A DNA stretch of 64,000 bases from Saccopteryx bilineata. Its lineage: Eukaryota; Chordata; Mammalia; Chiroptera; Emballonuridae. The DNA is taken from contig NC_089492.1 in the NCBI RefSeq assembly GCF_036850765.1, positions 289,204,590-289,268,589 of the forward strand, written 5' to 3'. This document shows positions 11,455-22,799 of this stretch, piece after piece. Within the stretch, counting starts at the first letter, position 1. Each line of letters begins with the position of its first letter. The notes below the pieces were generated by a model that did no database searches, was not told where the DNA came from, and saw only the letters and a list, made by a program, of their open reading frames with translations. Both the position numbers and the translations under genes were made by a program.

Positions 11455-13130
11455 ATTCCAGTAACAGATGTTGTAACATGAAGTATCCTTTGTGTATCAT
11501 CTCTTCGTTTTATAGTAAATACAGACCCAGCACTAGACCTGCAGTGTGTACACTGTCACATCACACATCTGTTTTAGTCATTTTGGGGCAATTGTTTCAC
11601 CACGACTGGCTGCCCTGGCACCGCGCACATGCACGCTTTGCTATAAGATGTGCATCTGGGACGGCGGACACAGGCCTCTCACTCCACTGCAAGTGGATCC
11701 GAGCCACTTGAGAGACAGGCAGAAGACTCAGTGGTGGGACACAGAGGAAAATGAGGGTGGCTGCAGGGTGGCAGATGTGGGGGTGGTCAGAACAGCTTTG
11801 GACGACCTGTCAGAGTTCCCACACAGCATCCGCCTAAGTGTCTGAAGAAGTCAGGCTGCATCTGGGGCAGAGACAAGATCCAAGCACGGTGCAGGGGTAT
11901 CAGAGTGGGCTGTGTAAAGCAACACTGTGGGGTAGAAGCCCCGAGACACTTCGCTGAGTGGGGCTGGGCTGGGGGCCACCCAGGAGACAGCATCATCACC
12001 GAGACAGTGTCTGGGTAGGAAGGGAGGGAGGGAGAGGCCAGCATGCAGAAGGCTGGTATGAGGCCCAGAATCCCCGCTGAGTGATCTGGGTGACGCTGGC
12101 CAAAGGGGGACAGGGAACACTGAAGGGGAACAGGGACGTGAGGAAGGAGAGGAAGTATGTGCACTACTTTAAGAAGTTTAGATGTTGAAGGTTAAAACAA
12201 AGGTGCTATTGATAGAGCGGGAGGCTGCTTGTATTTTGGTGCCCACCAGAGGACCCTGCACGCCAACCTGAACAACCTGGCAGAAATGGAGGGGCTGGGA
12301 CGCGGGAGAATGCAAGATGGCCTCTGGACTGAAGTCCTTCGGAGGAGAGAGGGGTTGGGGGCCAGAGCTCGTGTAACAGGCTGGCCTTGGCCCAGAGGGA
12401 AGACCCCTCCACGGCCAGTGGGGGGAGGACCTGGGGTGCCCATCTTCTACTCTCTGTACGTGAAGTGAGTTCAGCAGCTGAGGGTACAGAGGTGGTGGCG
12501 GCAAAGGGCGTGGTCGGCATGAATAACACAGAAAAGGCCGGGTGGTCTGGAGCTGGAACACGCTGAGCCGGCGGAGAACCCCAGAACACTGTGGATCATG
12601 CAGACAGCCCACCTGAGGCTGATGACCAAGAATTCTCAGAGATATAGGTCTGATACGCTCTCTTGTCTCTCCAGCAACACGGAGCTGCGTGGGTGCGGGC
12701 AGAGAACCAGAGATGGGTTCACTCAGGACTGGGAGTACTGCCCAGTGGGGTGTCCTCTTCCCTGCAGGAGAGAGGGCAGGGAAGTCGGGACATCTGTAAG
12801 GGAGTGGTCATGTACTGTGGATCCTGGCATTTAGGCTGGGAAAGAAAAAAAGAGGAAAAGAGGGACTCCTGTAGCACAGGGTTCAGAAGACTTCTCTACG
12901 GAAGGGCAGGAGGAGTAATGAGGTAATTAGCCAGAGAAGTGAGGGGTAATTGTAGGTTAGGAGCAGGAGCTCTGCCATAGCCAGAGACCCCAGCAGCTCC
13001 AGCAGGTGGCCACAATAAAGATGTAAACGGAGGGGCCAAGAGCTGGTCAGCACACCTGGGAACGCAGAGTGGACCAAGGACACTCGATGCTTTGCATCTA
13101 GGAGGTAGCAGCTTGGCTGCCCTATTAGTT
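11455..13130. other. Intronic DNA, no recognised element
   Basis: GC-moderate and apparently unique. Overlapping open frames on the minus strand at 11787-12612 (up to 144 codons) look like composition effects: the text is C-rich and purine-poor on that strand, and no frame has recognisable domains. Confidence 0.45.
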
Positions 13131-13224
13131 ATGAGATGGGTCCCCTAGAACGCAAACACCGCAGGGCAGGGGTCTGTTTGGCTCACCCTGTTTTGCCCAG
13201 AGCATAGTGTTTAATAAAGACTGT
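13130..13224 (+). repeat. L2 3'-end fragment
   Basis: The segments 'gcagggcaggggtctgtttggctc' and 'agcatagtgtttaataaaga' follow the L2 3' terminal pattern. Confidence 0.55.
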
Positions 13225-13234
13225 TGAGTATGCC

Positions 13235-13440
13235 GCCCTGGCCAGTTAGCTCAGTCAGCATGTCATCCCAAAACAACAAGGTTGTGAGTTCAATCTCTGG
13301 TCAGGGCACATACAGGAAACAGCCAGTGAATGCACAAATAAGTGGAACAACAAAATGAATGCTTCTCTCTCTCTCGCTCTGTATCCCTTGCTCTCCCCCT
13401 CTTTCTCTCTCTCTAAATTCAATCAATTAAAAAAAAAAGA
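13235..13440 (+). mobile_element. Bat SINE (short VES-type)
   Basis: The head is GCCCTGGCCAGTTAGCTCAG with B-box-like GAGTTCAATC and a long CT-rich stretch and A tail. It is flanked by TGAGTATG at 13225-13232 and 13443-13450. Confidence 0.9.
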
Positions 13441-13979
13441 CATGAGTATGAAAGTTATTTAAACGTACCGAAGTACAAAAACCAAGGCAGGCAGGGAGTT
13501 TCACACTGCGCGCAGGGTGCACACCCCACTGTGGCGCTGAGCCATGGCCAGGCCACAGCTGGACCACCAGGGATAGAAGGACCAAGTTCTAGGCTGACTT
13601 CAGAGACTCAGCCAGCCGTCCATGGGATGACGGGGTCATCTGACGACGGGGAGCGGGGCCTGCGACGCTGCTGAGAGTGGTCCAGCCACTAACCAGGGCA
13701 ACCAAAGAGCCATCAGTGAATTTCTGCTTATTTCTAAGTAACAGTATTCATTCTCTCTTCAGCTGCTATAAACCACTTCTTGGTTTCAATCCAGGTTCTT
13801 CACCCAGGTAACCTGTTCTAGCAGATACTTCCATACATTGATGCCCCCTCCTCGGAGGCCTGCCCTGGGCTCAGGGCCACACAGAGGCTCCCACTCCATT
13901 CCCTCAGAGCTGCACTCTGCATTTCCCTTCATAATTCATGACTTTCACTTTCTGTCAAGAATCTTGAAATACCTGCAAT

Positions 13980-14830
13980 CCCCACATCATCACTTCATTC
14001 CCTCTTCAACCCACTGCAACTGGGCCTCTGCGACCAGCACTCCTCAGAAACCAATCAGAGTGACCAAGAGCCTCCAGGGGCCCAAGTCCATTGGTGACTT
14101 CTCCATCCTCACTGTACTCAACCTCTCAGGAACCCCCAACTCCTCCCTCTGTGGCAGAAACAGTGCGCCCCCAAGGCACCCACATCCTAATACTGATGAT
14201 ACCTGTGCTTCTATCCTCTTACCAAGATCGCCAAGTACTGCATGAGCCTCAAGCTGGTCTCTTTGCTTTCCCTGCCAGCCAGACACAGCCAGAGAAAGGC
14301 TCCGAAATTAAAAACTTCCTATCATGTCACTCATTTCCGATAGCTCCTCCTCCACTGACTTCCTATTACTCTTAAAACAAAATCCCATGTCTCTACGCCT
14401 GCAAGGAACTTTCAGATCAAGCCCACCCACCCTGCCTAGCTCGTTTTCCAGATGTTCTCTCTGCTCCAGCCATAGTGTCTCATGTTCCTGCCTCAGGCCC
14501 TTTTCACCTGCCATCCATCTACCTAAAATGTTCCTTCCCTCAGCCCATCAGGAGATAAGCCCTCTGCTATCACGTGTATCTCAGCCCCAATGTCTCTCCC
14601 TAGGAAAAGCCGTCCACAACCAGCCCACCCAAAGTGTCCCTACTTCAGGGCCCTGTCCTTCTGTCTTCTCAGCACTCTGAGATTCTTTCCTAATGGGTTA
14701 CTTATGTGCTGTCTTTCCCTCTAAACTGTAAGCTCCACGAGGGCAAGAACTCATCTACCTGGTACCCTCCTCGTCCTCAGCCAGTGTGTGGCACATATCA
14801 GTCCCTCAAAAACACTAAGTGCAAGAATGA
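13980..14830 (+). repeat. L2 LINE, decayed 3' region
   Basis: The order of segments fits the L2 3' end: 'cattccgatagctcctcc', 'cttttcacctgccatcca', 'taagctccacgagggcaagaac' and 'ctcaaaaacactaag'. Open frames on both strands here are by-products. Confidence 0.65.
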
Positions 14831-14906
14831 TATCATGAAAGTCAATGGGACAGTAAGTGTAGTCAATAAACGTGGTGTTAGGGATCACCGTCAAAAAAGG
14901 GCCCAG

Positions 14907-15303
14907 GCCTAACTGATGATGGCGCAGTGGATAGAGTGTTGACCTGGATGCTGAGGACACAGTTTCAAAACCCCAAGGTCACTGGCTTGAGCACAGGCTC
15001 ACCAGCTTGAGTGTGGGGTAGCCGGCTTGAGTGGGGGATCATAGACATGACCCCATGTTCGCTGACTGGTGCCCAAAGGTCAATGGCTTGAGTCCAAGGT
15101 TGCTGGCTTGAGCAAGGGGTCACTGACTCAGCTGGAGCCCCCCAGTCAAGGCACACATGAGAAAGCAATCAATGAACAACTAAGGTGCCGCAACAAAGAG
15201 TTGATGCTTCTCATCTCTCTCCCTTCCTGCTTGTCTCTTGTGCAAGCTCTCTCTTTCTCTCCTCTCTCTCTTGTAAAAAATAAAAGAAAAAGGAAAAAAA
15301 AAG
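14907..15303 (+). mobile_element. Bat SINE with expanded internal tandem units
   Basis: The head is GGCCTAACTGATGATGGCGC with A box GGCGCAGTGGATAG. About seven variant ~25-30 bp units (ggcttgag-type) follow, then 'gagaaagcaatcaatgaacaac', a CT stretch and an A tail. Confidence 0.88.
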
Positions 15304-15346
15304 CCTAAAAGCCTAAGATGCATATGAGACATTAAGAAAAGAACCA

Positions 15347-15556
15347 GGGCCCGGGCTAGATGGCTCAATGGATAAAACATCAACCTAGTGTGCCAGAGGT
15401 CGTGGGTTCAACCCCCAGTCAGGGCACGTACAAAAAGCAATCAATGAGTACACAACTAAATGGAACTAAGTGAAATAACGAGTTAATGCTTCTCTCTCTC
15501 CCTCTACCCTCCCTCCTCTTCCTCTCTCAAATCAATGGGGAAAAATTTAACTAAAA
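15347..15556 (+). mobile_element. Bat SINE (short VES-type)
   Basis: The head is GGGCCCGGGCTAGATGGCTC with B box GGGTTCAACCC, body 'caatcaatgagtacacaac', then a CT stretch and tail. It lies about 45 bp after the previous SINE, on the same strand. Confidence 0.88.
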
Positions 15557-15625
15557 AATTAAATAGAAAAACTAGGTTACAAAACTACATGTAGAGTAAA
15601 CCTATTCTGAGCTAATAAAGAAATA

Positions 15626-15706
15626 TACTGCTCACAAAAATTAGGGGATATTTCAAAATGAATATGAAGCTATAAAATATCCCCTAATTTTTGTGAGCGG
15701 TGTATA
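15626..15706. mobile_element. Palindromic Tc1/mariner-type MITE (~80 bp)
   Basis: The arms GCTCACAAAAATTAGGGGAT and ATCCCCTAATTTTTGTGAGC are exact inverted repeats, part of ~29-bp arms around a ~20-bp centre. TA dinucleotides flank both ends (around 15624 and 15705). It has no coding capacity and would fold into a near-perfect hairpin. Confidence 0.85.
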
Positions 15707-16482
15707 TGACTTCATCGGCACAGAAAGATGTCTGAAGACACATCTACCCAAAAGTCAGCTGCTTCTTTCTGATGGCAGCTTTGGGGCAATCTGGCCATCT
15801 TTCTTTCTATGTGGCACTATGTGAACTAGGGGCGGGGTAGGGTGTCCTCCCTCTGCCAGGCCTCCTGTCTCCACACGGCACAGGCTTCTCCCCAGAGGAC
15901 ACTCGCTCCCTGCCTCTCTGTCACCCCCACCTTAGACGGGAGTGACTTAGCTGACTGCCGAGTCTGGATGAGAACCAAGTGTGCTCACCTCAGCCTCCCT
16001 CCCATGGCTCTGGGAACAGCGTGTGTGCCAGCAGCACACTCTGCTGCTGTCCTCCACATCACAAGTGTGGCAGGGCGGCTCCCACGGAGCTGTCTGGAGT
16101 TACTCATGATGACTCCTCAGCCAGGCTGCCAGGCCAGAGACAGCACCAGCGGCACACTGGGGCAGCAGCATTATCTGTAGCTCAATGGTCAAGTATTTAC
16201 CCAGTGACACTGAACACTCACTATGTGCCACACTGTTCTGCACTCCCAAGACCCACCAGTACAGAGAGCCAATGACGAGTCCTGTCCACCTGGACACGAC
16301 TGTCCACCTTGCAGTCCAGCAGGAGCAACCGGACTCACTCAATAAGAAGTAAATTACACAGGACATTAGGTGGTGATGAATACTAGCTCCCAAGCACCAA
16401 CATCTCACGATCCTCATCTATGAAATAAAGAATACGAATCATTGCACAGCAGGTGCTCTGGCTGCTTGAGAAATGGACTGTT
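15707..16482. other. Intronic DNA, no recognised young element
   Basis: Unique-looking. A weak ancient motif at about 16200-16290 ('actcactatgtgccacactgttctgcactcc') is shared by old LINE-type repeats. Confidence 0.4.
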
Positions 16483-16494
16483 AAAAAACTACTG

Positions 16495-16731
16495 AAATTT
16501 GCCGGTTCAAAACCCTGGGCTTGCCTGGTCAAGGCACATATGGGAGTTGATGCTTCCAGCTCCTCCCCCCTTCTTGCTCTCTGTCTCTCTCTCCCTCTCT
16601 AAAAATGAATAAAATAAAAATTAAAAAATTTAAAAATTTAAAAAAAACTTGTATTACTTTAAAAAAAAAGATTATAAGCAAAGATATGCTAGTAACTTTG
16701 AAAAACTAGACAAAGTATGTATTTCTAAAAA
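16495..16731 (+). mobile_element. 5'-truncated bat SINE with extra 3' sequence between target duplications
   Basis: The SINE part (GCCGGTTCAAAACCCTGGGC, CT stretch, A/T-rich tail) ends near 16670. It is followed by ~55 bp of non-SINE text and a second A run. AAAAAACTACTG flanks the whole block at 16483-16494 and 16732-16743. Extra sequence between SINE tail and second A run is what a 3' transduction would leave. Confidence 0.65.
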
Positions 16732-16743
16732 AAAAAACTACTG

Positions 16744-17465
16744 GAATATCCTTCAATACAAAATTTTTGATTGATAATAATGAAAGCATTTAATAAAAAT
16801 GAGTCTTAAATAAAACAATTAGTGTTAAGAAGTCTAAGTTTTGTTCAACAGTACAAATATAAAATAAAATTTTATTTTATAAATGTTAAGACATTAGCAA
16901 CTGCCTTCTGATGCCGGGAAAGGGAGACGGTTGCTCCGGAGTGTAAAGATATGTCAGGAAAATGGGAAATGACTGCACTATGACCTCAGTTTTAAAACCC
17001 TGCTTCCTTTCCCTTTCTCAGAAACGGGGGTGAAAGGCATATTCCCCTTCTTTCAACTCTTTCTTATTTGTTAGAAGGTAATTATAGCTCGGTATTTTCC
17101 CCTTCTTCTTCTGAAAAACAGCCTTTTGCAGCCCTTTCTAAATAAGAAGCCCAGCTCCTTTCAAAAGGACAGCCTCCGTCTTGGCCAGCTTCTCTGAACA
17201 GCCTCTGTTCTGCACAGGAACACCTTGTCCTTGACTTTCTGTGCTGGGACTTGCCCCCTTCCCTACAGTGCTACCTACACTGGCCTCTTTAAGAGGGAAC
17301 TACTTCAGTCGCAAGCCACACACAGAACGGCGGTCTCTCATCAAACGGCTTGGTCTCCTGAAAAATTCCTGGAACTAATAAGCAACCACACGTAGTTAAT
17401 ATACCAAACTCTACTGCTTCCCTACAAACCAGTAATGAACAAGTGGAATTTGAATTTTAAAACCC
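16744..17465. other. Intronic DNA, no recognised element
   Basis: AT-rich then mixed. Nothing assignable. Confidence 0.45.
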
Positions 17466-17473
17466 AATACTAT

Positions 17474-17661
17474 GGCCCTGGCCGGTTAGCTCTGTCCCTT
17501 AAGAGCGTCATCCCGAAACAAGGTTGCAGGTTCGATCCCCAGTCAGGGCAAACACGGGAAGCAACCAGAAAAAGCATAACTGAGTGAAACAACAAATGCT
17601 TCTTCTCCCCCTCCCCTCTATCCCTTCCTCTCTCTGTCTTTCTAGAAATCAATAAAAATGA
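17474..17661 (+). mobile_element. Bat SINE (short), first half of a head-to-tail pair
   Basis: The head is GGCCCTGGCCGGTTAGCTCT with B box GGTTCGATCCC; the A-rich tail ends at about 17660, directly abutting the next SINE. AATACTAT at 17466-17473 recurs only after the second SINE (17824-17831). Confidence 0.88.
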
Positions 17662-17823
17662 AGCCCTGGCCGGACAGCTCAGTTGGTTGGAGCATCGTCC
17701 CAAAACACAGAGGTTGCCGGGTTCGATTCCCCAGTCAGGGCACACACAGAAGCAGCTCTATGTTCCTGTCTCTCTCCCTGCTTCTCTCTCTCTCTCTCTC
17801 AAAAATAAATAAATAAATAAATA
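17662..17823 (+). mobile_element. Bat SINE (short), second half of a head-to-tail pair
   Basis: The head is GCCCTGGCCGGACAGCTCAG with a perfect B box GGTTCGATTCC, a CT-rich stretch and an (AAAT)n tail. No separate target duplication is visible at its 5' side. Confidence 0.88.
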
Positions 17824-17839
17824 AATACTATTACATTAG

Positions 17840-18520
17840 TACCTCCCCCAAAATGAAACAATTAGATATAAATCTAACAAACTAGGTACACGATCTACAT
17901 GAGGAAAACTATAAAACTCTAAAGAATGAAATCAAAGAACTAAATGAATGGAGAGATTTCCATGTTCCTGAATAGGAGGACTCAATATTGTCCAGATGTC
18001 AGTGCTTCTCAACTTGATCTAAGATTCAACATAATCCCACTCAAAATCCCAGCGATTTACTTTGTAGATATCAAGAAACTGATTCTAAGTTTATGTGAAG
18101 AGATAAAAGACCCAAAATACCCAACTCATTATTGAATAAGAACCAAGTCAGAGGATTGACACTACCTGACTTTAAGACTTGCTATAAAGCTACAGTAATC
18201 AAGACTGTGTGGTATTTTCAAAAGAACAAATAGATCAGTGGAACAGAACAGAAAGCCCAGAAACAGGCCCACATAAATATAGTCAACTGCTCTGTGATCC
18301 CCCCCAAAAAAAGTCTTTTCAACAAACGATGCTGAACAACCGGACATCCATTTGCAAAAAAATGAGCCCAGACACAGACCTTACAGCCCTCACAAAAATC
18401 AACTCAAAATAAATCACAGACCTAAATGTAAAACACAAAACTATAAAACTCCCAGGAGGTAAACTAGATGACCTTGGGCACAGTGCTACACCACCAAAGG
18501 CTTGATCCATAAAAGAAATA
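17840..18520 (+). mobile_element. L1 ORF2 remnant, left piece
   Basis: The text follows the L1 ORF2 reverse-transcriptase C-terminal region: 'gaatggagagatttccatgttcc', 'aaatcccagc' and 'gatcagtggaacagaacagaaag'. Stops and frameshifts interrupt it throughout. It continues at 18726 after a MITE. Confidence 0.85.
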
Positions 18521-18725
18521 CCATATTTTTCGCTCCATAAGACACACCTGACCGTAAAACACACCTAGGGTTTTGAGGAAAATAAGAAAAAAAAATATTC
18601 TGAACTAAATTGTGTGTTAAAATATTTAATAAAATACTGTCTTTTTCGCTCCATAAGATGCACTTCCCCCCCCAAAAAAAGTGGAGGGGGAAATGCCTGT
18701 GCATCTTATGGAGCAAAAAAGATGG
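18521..18725. mobile_element. TA-target MITE inserted in L1, with internal copy of its end
   Basis: The left end is CCATATTTTTCGCTCCATAA and the right end the inverse (CTTATGGAGCAAAAAAGATGG). It is flanked by TA at 18519-18520 and 18726-18727; removing it restores the L1 text 'aaagaaataattgac'. A further copy of the terminal motif in direct orientation (CTTTTTCGCTCCATAAGATG) sits inside at about 18642. It is 205 bp and noncoding, assigned to Tc1/mariner by its TA target. Confidence 0.88.
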
Positions 18726-18882
18726 TAATTGACAAGCTAGACTTAATTAAAATTAAAAATTTCTGCCCTATGAAAGACAATGTGGACAAAATGAGAAACA
18801 AGCCACAGACTGGGAGAAAATATCTGCAAAGGCACAACTGATGAAGGGTTGCCATCCAATATATACATGAACTCTTAACACC
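18726..18882 (+). mobile_element. L1 ORF2 remnant, right piece
   Basis: It continues the L1 at 17840-18520: 'gacaagctagacttaattaaaatt' and 'cacagactgggagaaaatat'. It is noncoding now. Confidence 0.85.
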
Positions 18883-19885
18883 AGACAGGGAGAAAACATG
18901 CCGCCCGACACGCACTACCCCCTGGGCCACCCCTCTCGGAGGGTTTCTCTCTGTGCCTTTTCTTTGTCATCGTTTTCCAGCTTTCTAAAAGCATTAGAAC
19001 TGAGGTTATTTTTTAGAAACTTCTTTTTCATCTTCAACAGGACTTCACAGTTACCAACCAAACAGAACTCATCATTAGAAACACTTGGTAGGCAGTATAA
19101 AAAGCTGGAAACAGGGGAGACAGGGAGGTAAATGAGTGGTTAAATGCGGTATTCAGCTTCAGGGTTCTGCTGTTTGCAGCCATTTGGGCCAAACAGAGGT
19201 AGAAAAAAATGGTGGTGGGGGCTCTCCTTCACGTTACCTCTTCCGGACAATATCACAGACACTGGAATACACTTCCACCAGCCCCAATCCCGCCACCACA
19301 CCTAAAAAGGCTTCCTAGATAACAAGACATTCACAAATACTTCAGATAAATAGCCAAAAAACATAATGCTGCACCACCTGACTTCTAGGTACATGAGACA
19401 CGTGAAAGAGACCAGAAAGCTCAGCTGTCCCCCATGCAGCCGGAGCACAGCGAGGTCTACCTGAGCTCTACGGCGGTGCCGCAGCTGTGTCCACGGGAAA
19501 GGGAAGTCAGATCTCCCTCCTGGAGGCTGCGCGTCTTTGTTACACAGGGTTTCACTAGGACAGTTGAGAGTGGAACGCTTTGTCCCCACGTGCCCATCGA
19601 CAGAGTCCACACAGAACACAGTTTTAAAGCAACTCAACACTACTCAAGTCCTCTTCATCCAACTCAGAAAAGCTGAACCCAAACTGGACCCTCATTTGCA
19701 TTTCAACATTTTTAACAATCTCAGGACACAGCGCTGGGTATTGTTAAGACCTGGGCAAAAGAACACTCAGCTCCAGAGCTAGACAGTAGAGAAACTTGGA
19801 GATACCCAAGAGGACGCCGGAACCCCTGAAAAGAGGCTGCGTGCCCGCTGAGGGTGCCAACTCCACCCAGTCAGGTGCTGGGTAA
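18883..19885. other. Intronic DNA, no recognised element
   Basis: No family or exon recognised. Confidence 0.45.
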
Positions 19886-19985
19886 CAACAGTGTTGTGGA
19901 ATTAGATACTGGTGGGGGGTGCACAACTACATACGTGCACGTAGTAAAGACCACCGGATTGTACACTTTAAAATAAAATAAATAG
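19885..19985 (+). repeat. L1 3'-end fragment
   Basis: The segments 'ggggggtgcacaactacat' and 'accggattgtacactttaaaat' match the pattern of older L1 3' ends. Confidence 0.6.
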
Positions 19986-20099
19986 AAGGATAATTAACAG
20001 TAACAAACATATAAACTGCCAAGCTAGACCAAAGCCTACCTGCACTCCCCAACAACTCCAAAAGCTACAACTGCAGAACTAGGCTGGGGGCAAATTTTT

Positions 20100-20205
20100 A
20101 AAGGTCTCTTAGCACAATCACCAGACTCCCAGAGGTGGGTGACTTGCCTAAGGGTCAGCTGGCCCGTGGCAGGGCCAAGACTACCCGTTTCTGACTGCCA
20201 GCTCT
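20100..20205 (-). repeat. MIR fragment
   Basis: The segments 'gtgacttgcctaagggtcagctgg' and 'ggcagggccaagactacc' follow the reverse-complement MIR core. Confidence 0.65.
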
Positions 20206-21115
20206 CTGTCTCTTCCAAGGTTCTCTAAGAAAGTCTGAATTTCACATCTTAATTTATTATCTGGAAAAGTAAAACCTATAACAAATATATTCTAACACAC
20301 AAAGTCATTGCTCAAGTTTGATTTGCGATTACAATTGCCTGGGTACCCAGTAGAATCACTGAAGTTGTTCTAGGACAAATGACAAGAACGAGAAGTGAGT
20401 TGAAGACTAAGTGATGTATTTGTGCCAAGGCCTGACAGCAGACTCAAGAAATGCTTGCTGAGCAAAATCGGATTCTGAACAGTTCAGGGGGGAGAAGGGT
20501 GGGCCCTGCAGGGCACAGAGCCATCCATGTGCCAAACGCAGAAGAGCCTGCCTGACAACAGTCAGTAGGACAAATTTTATTAGTTTTGTGATTTCTGTTT
20601 CTGTAATCTACATATCTATTTGAGTTTTATATTTAGAGAAGAACTCTAAGAATTTATGCTGAGTTTCTGTGTTTTTACATAGTTCATCCAACAACAAATT
20701 TACTAACACCACCTGTGGGCCAAGTAGTCCTCTAAGTGCTACATTTTGAAGTCGTATTATAACCAAAAAAAAGTCAAAATGGAGGTAGGGCCACAGGAAT
20801 GTTCTCCCTTTAAAGAAAAAGTTCTCTAGCATCTTATTCCAGTTTCCTGACCACTACTCTTTGCAGGTAAGGTGTGCGTCCTTACCGTTCCTCAGAACCA
20901 CAGCTGCCCGTCCTGACCCTGCTCCTTGTCAGGCCCCAGCAAGGACGGTGCCCACCCCAGCTATGCCCCCGCCGTGCCCAGCTGACACTGGCTGACCAAC
21001 AAGTGGGTGCTCACTTGGATTTGGGATCCATCATCTCACTTCATATCAGGTTAAACAGAGATACTGTACTTAACCCAACTGCTACGAAATTAGCATATTT
21101 ACTTTGAAACGTGGT
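20206..21115. other. Intronic DNA, no recognised element
   Basis: No family or exon recognised. Confidence 0.45.
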
Positions 21116-21123
21116 CCATACAC

Positions 21124-21205
21124 CACTGGTTTTCAACCACTGGTCCATGAGCCTGTATGAAGGGTGGAACTCTTTCACGGACTGCTCCATGGTTGAAAAC
21201 CACTG
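21124..21205. mobile_element. Minimal hAT MITE, 82 bp
   Basis: CACTGGTTTTCAACCACTGG at the left is mirrored by GGTTGAAAACCACTG at the right. The flanks CCATACAC and CCACATGC agree at only 5 of 8 positions, so the copy is old. Confidence 0.7.
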
Positions 21206-21585
21206 CCACATGCTATATACAAAAACCAAATGGTGACCCTCTTAAAATTTGGCCCTCTGCATTCATAACTGCATTTTCCTATTTTCAATTTAACCAGAAA
21301 AGTGCTACCTGGCTCACAATAATCTGGGACCACTCAAATGGCTGGCACTGCCAGAAAGTAAAGCCAAACGAAGCTCTCCCTCAGGACTCCCCACGTGCCG
21401 AGTCACCAAGGCTGAAGATCACTCCCCTTTAGAATCAGAGTATATAACCTGCTTTTCACTTTAGCTCACATTATGGAAGTTTGAAAAGTCCTCAATGATC
21501 CCCAAAAACTGAATGTTTATATTTCCAAAAGATAACAAACATATAATTACACTAGCAAAATCAATCATTAAAAAAATCACCTCCC
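21206..21585. other. Intronic DNA, no recognised element
   Basis: Unique-looking, nothing assignable. Confidence 0.4.
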
Positions 21586-21982
21586 AGCCCTGACCAGTTG
21601 GCTCAGCAGTAGAGTGTTAGCCCAGAGTGTGGAAGTCCCAGGTTCAACTCCTGGTCAGGGCACACAGGAGAAGCGACCATCTGCTTCTCCACCCCTTCCC
21701 CTCTCACTTCTCTTTCTCTCTCTTCCTCTCTCTCTCTCTCTCTTCCCCCTCCTGCCACCATGGCTTGATTGGAGCAAGTTGGCTCCAGGTGCTGAGGATG
21801 GCTCCATGGCCTCCACCTCAGGCACTAAGAAGAGCTCAGTTGCTGAGCAACAGAGCAGCAGCCCCAGATGAGCAGAGCATCGCCCCTCTAGTGGGCTTGT
21901 CAGGTGGATCCCATTCGGGGTGCATGTGGGAGTCTGTCTCTGCCTTCCCTCCTCTCACTGAATTTAAAATAATAATAATAAT
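21586..21982 (+). mobile_element. Long-form bat SINE, diverged
   Basis: The head is AGCCCTGACCAGTTGGCTCA with B box GGTTCAACTCC, followed by the long-form body (ATGGCTCCATGGCCTCC, GGTGGATCCCATTCGGGG) and an (AAT)n tail. Confidence 0.88.
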
Positions 21983-22132
21983 CATATCCCTAAATCTATG
22001 ACTTTATAAAAACTCATGATTTTATAAGCTATACAAAAAAATAATTAAAAATACAAAAACACTTAAGAATATATGCTTACATAAAAAAGTGATTAAAATA
22101 TTTTTAAGTAGGCTCTTGTTAAAATAACTGAA

Positions 22133-22372
22133 ATGAAATATAATTTACTAATTCTCATGGTCTTGAAGTTCATTTTCTTACCTGAATGTAGAAAGCTTGG
22201 GGAGGGGGGGCTATATTCAGAATGTTTAAAAGGGTCATTTTCTCCCTTTAAAAGGTATTATACTCGGGAGTGTTTTCTTCTTCGAGTTCCATGGTATGGT
22301 TTCAAATATATCATTCTATATCTGTACCACTCTCTACATAGACATTTTTACCATTTAAAAAAATGTATTTAA
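22133..22372. other. Intronic DNA, no recognised element
   Basis: AT-rich unique text ending at the target duplication of the next SINE. Confidence 0.4.
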
Positions 22373-22578
22373 GCCTGACCTGTGGTGGCACAGTGGATAA
22401 AGCGTCAACCTGGAATACTGAGGTCGCCGGTTCAAAACCCTGGGTTTGCCTGGTCAAGGCACATATAGGAGTTGATGCTTCCTGCTCCTCCCCCTGTTCT
22501 CTATCTCTCCCTCTCCCTCTCTCTCCCCTCTCCCTCTAATAAAAATGAATAAATAAAATCTAAAAAAGTAAATAAATT
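22373..22578 (+). mobile_element. Bat SINE (GCCTGACCTGTGG type)
   Basis: The head is GCCTGACCTGTGGTGGCACA with B-box-like CGGTTCAAAACCC. AAAAAATGTATTTAA before 22373 repeats at 22580-22594. Confidence 0.92.
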
Positions 22579-22596
22579 TAAAAAATGTATTTAATA

Positions 22597-22799
22597 GGCC
22601 CTAGCCAGGTAGCTCAGTTGGTTAGTATTGTCCCGATATGCCAAGATTTGGGTTTAATCCCTGGTCAGGGCATATACAAGAGTCAACCAATGAATACATA
22701 AATAAGTGAAACAACACATTCATGGTCCCCTTCTCTCTCGTCCTCTCTTTCCCTTCTCTCTCTCTATTAAAAAAAAAAATCAATAAATAAAAAATTTAA
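22597..22799 (+). mobile_element. Bat SINE inserted in the 3' flank of the previous one
   Basis: The head is GGCCCTAGCCAGGTAGCTCA. The flanks TGTATTTAATA (22586-22596) and TGCATTTAATA (22800-22810) match 10 of 11. Its left duplication overlaps the right duplication of the 22373 SINE, so this insertion came later. Confidence 0.9.

Noticed and set aside
11787..12612. Several 80-144 codon minus-strand frames, gene-sense
   Set aside because: Composition-driven; frames overlap in all three phases and none carries a known motif. No paired splice sites that I could support.
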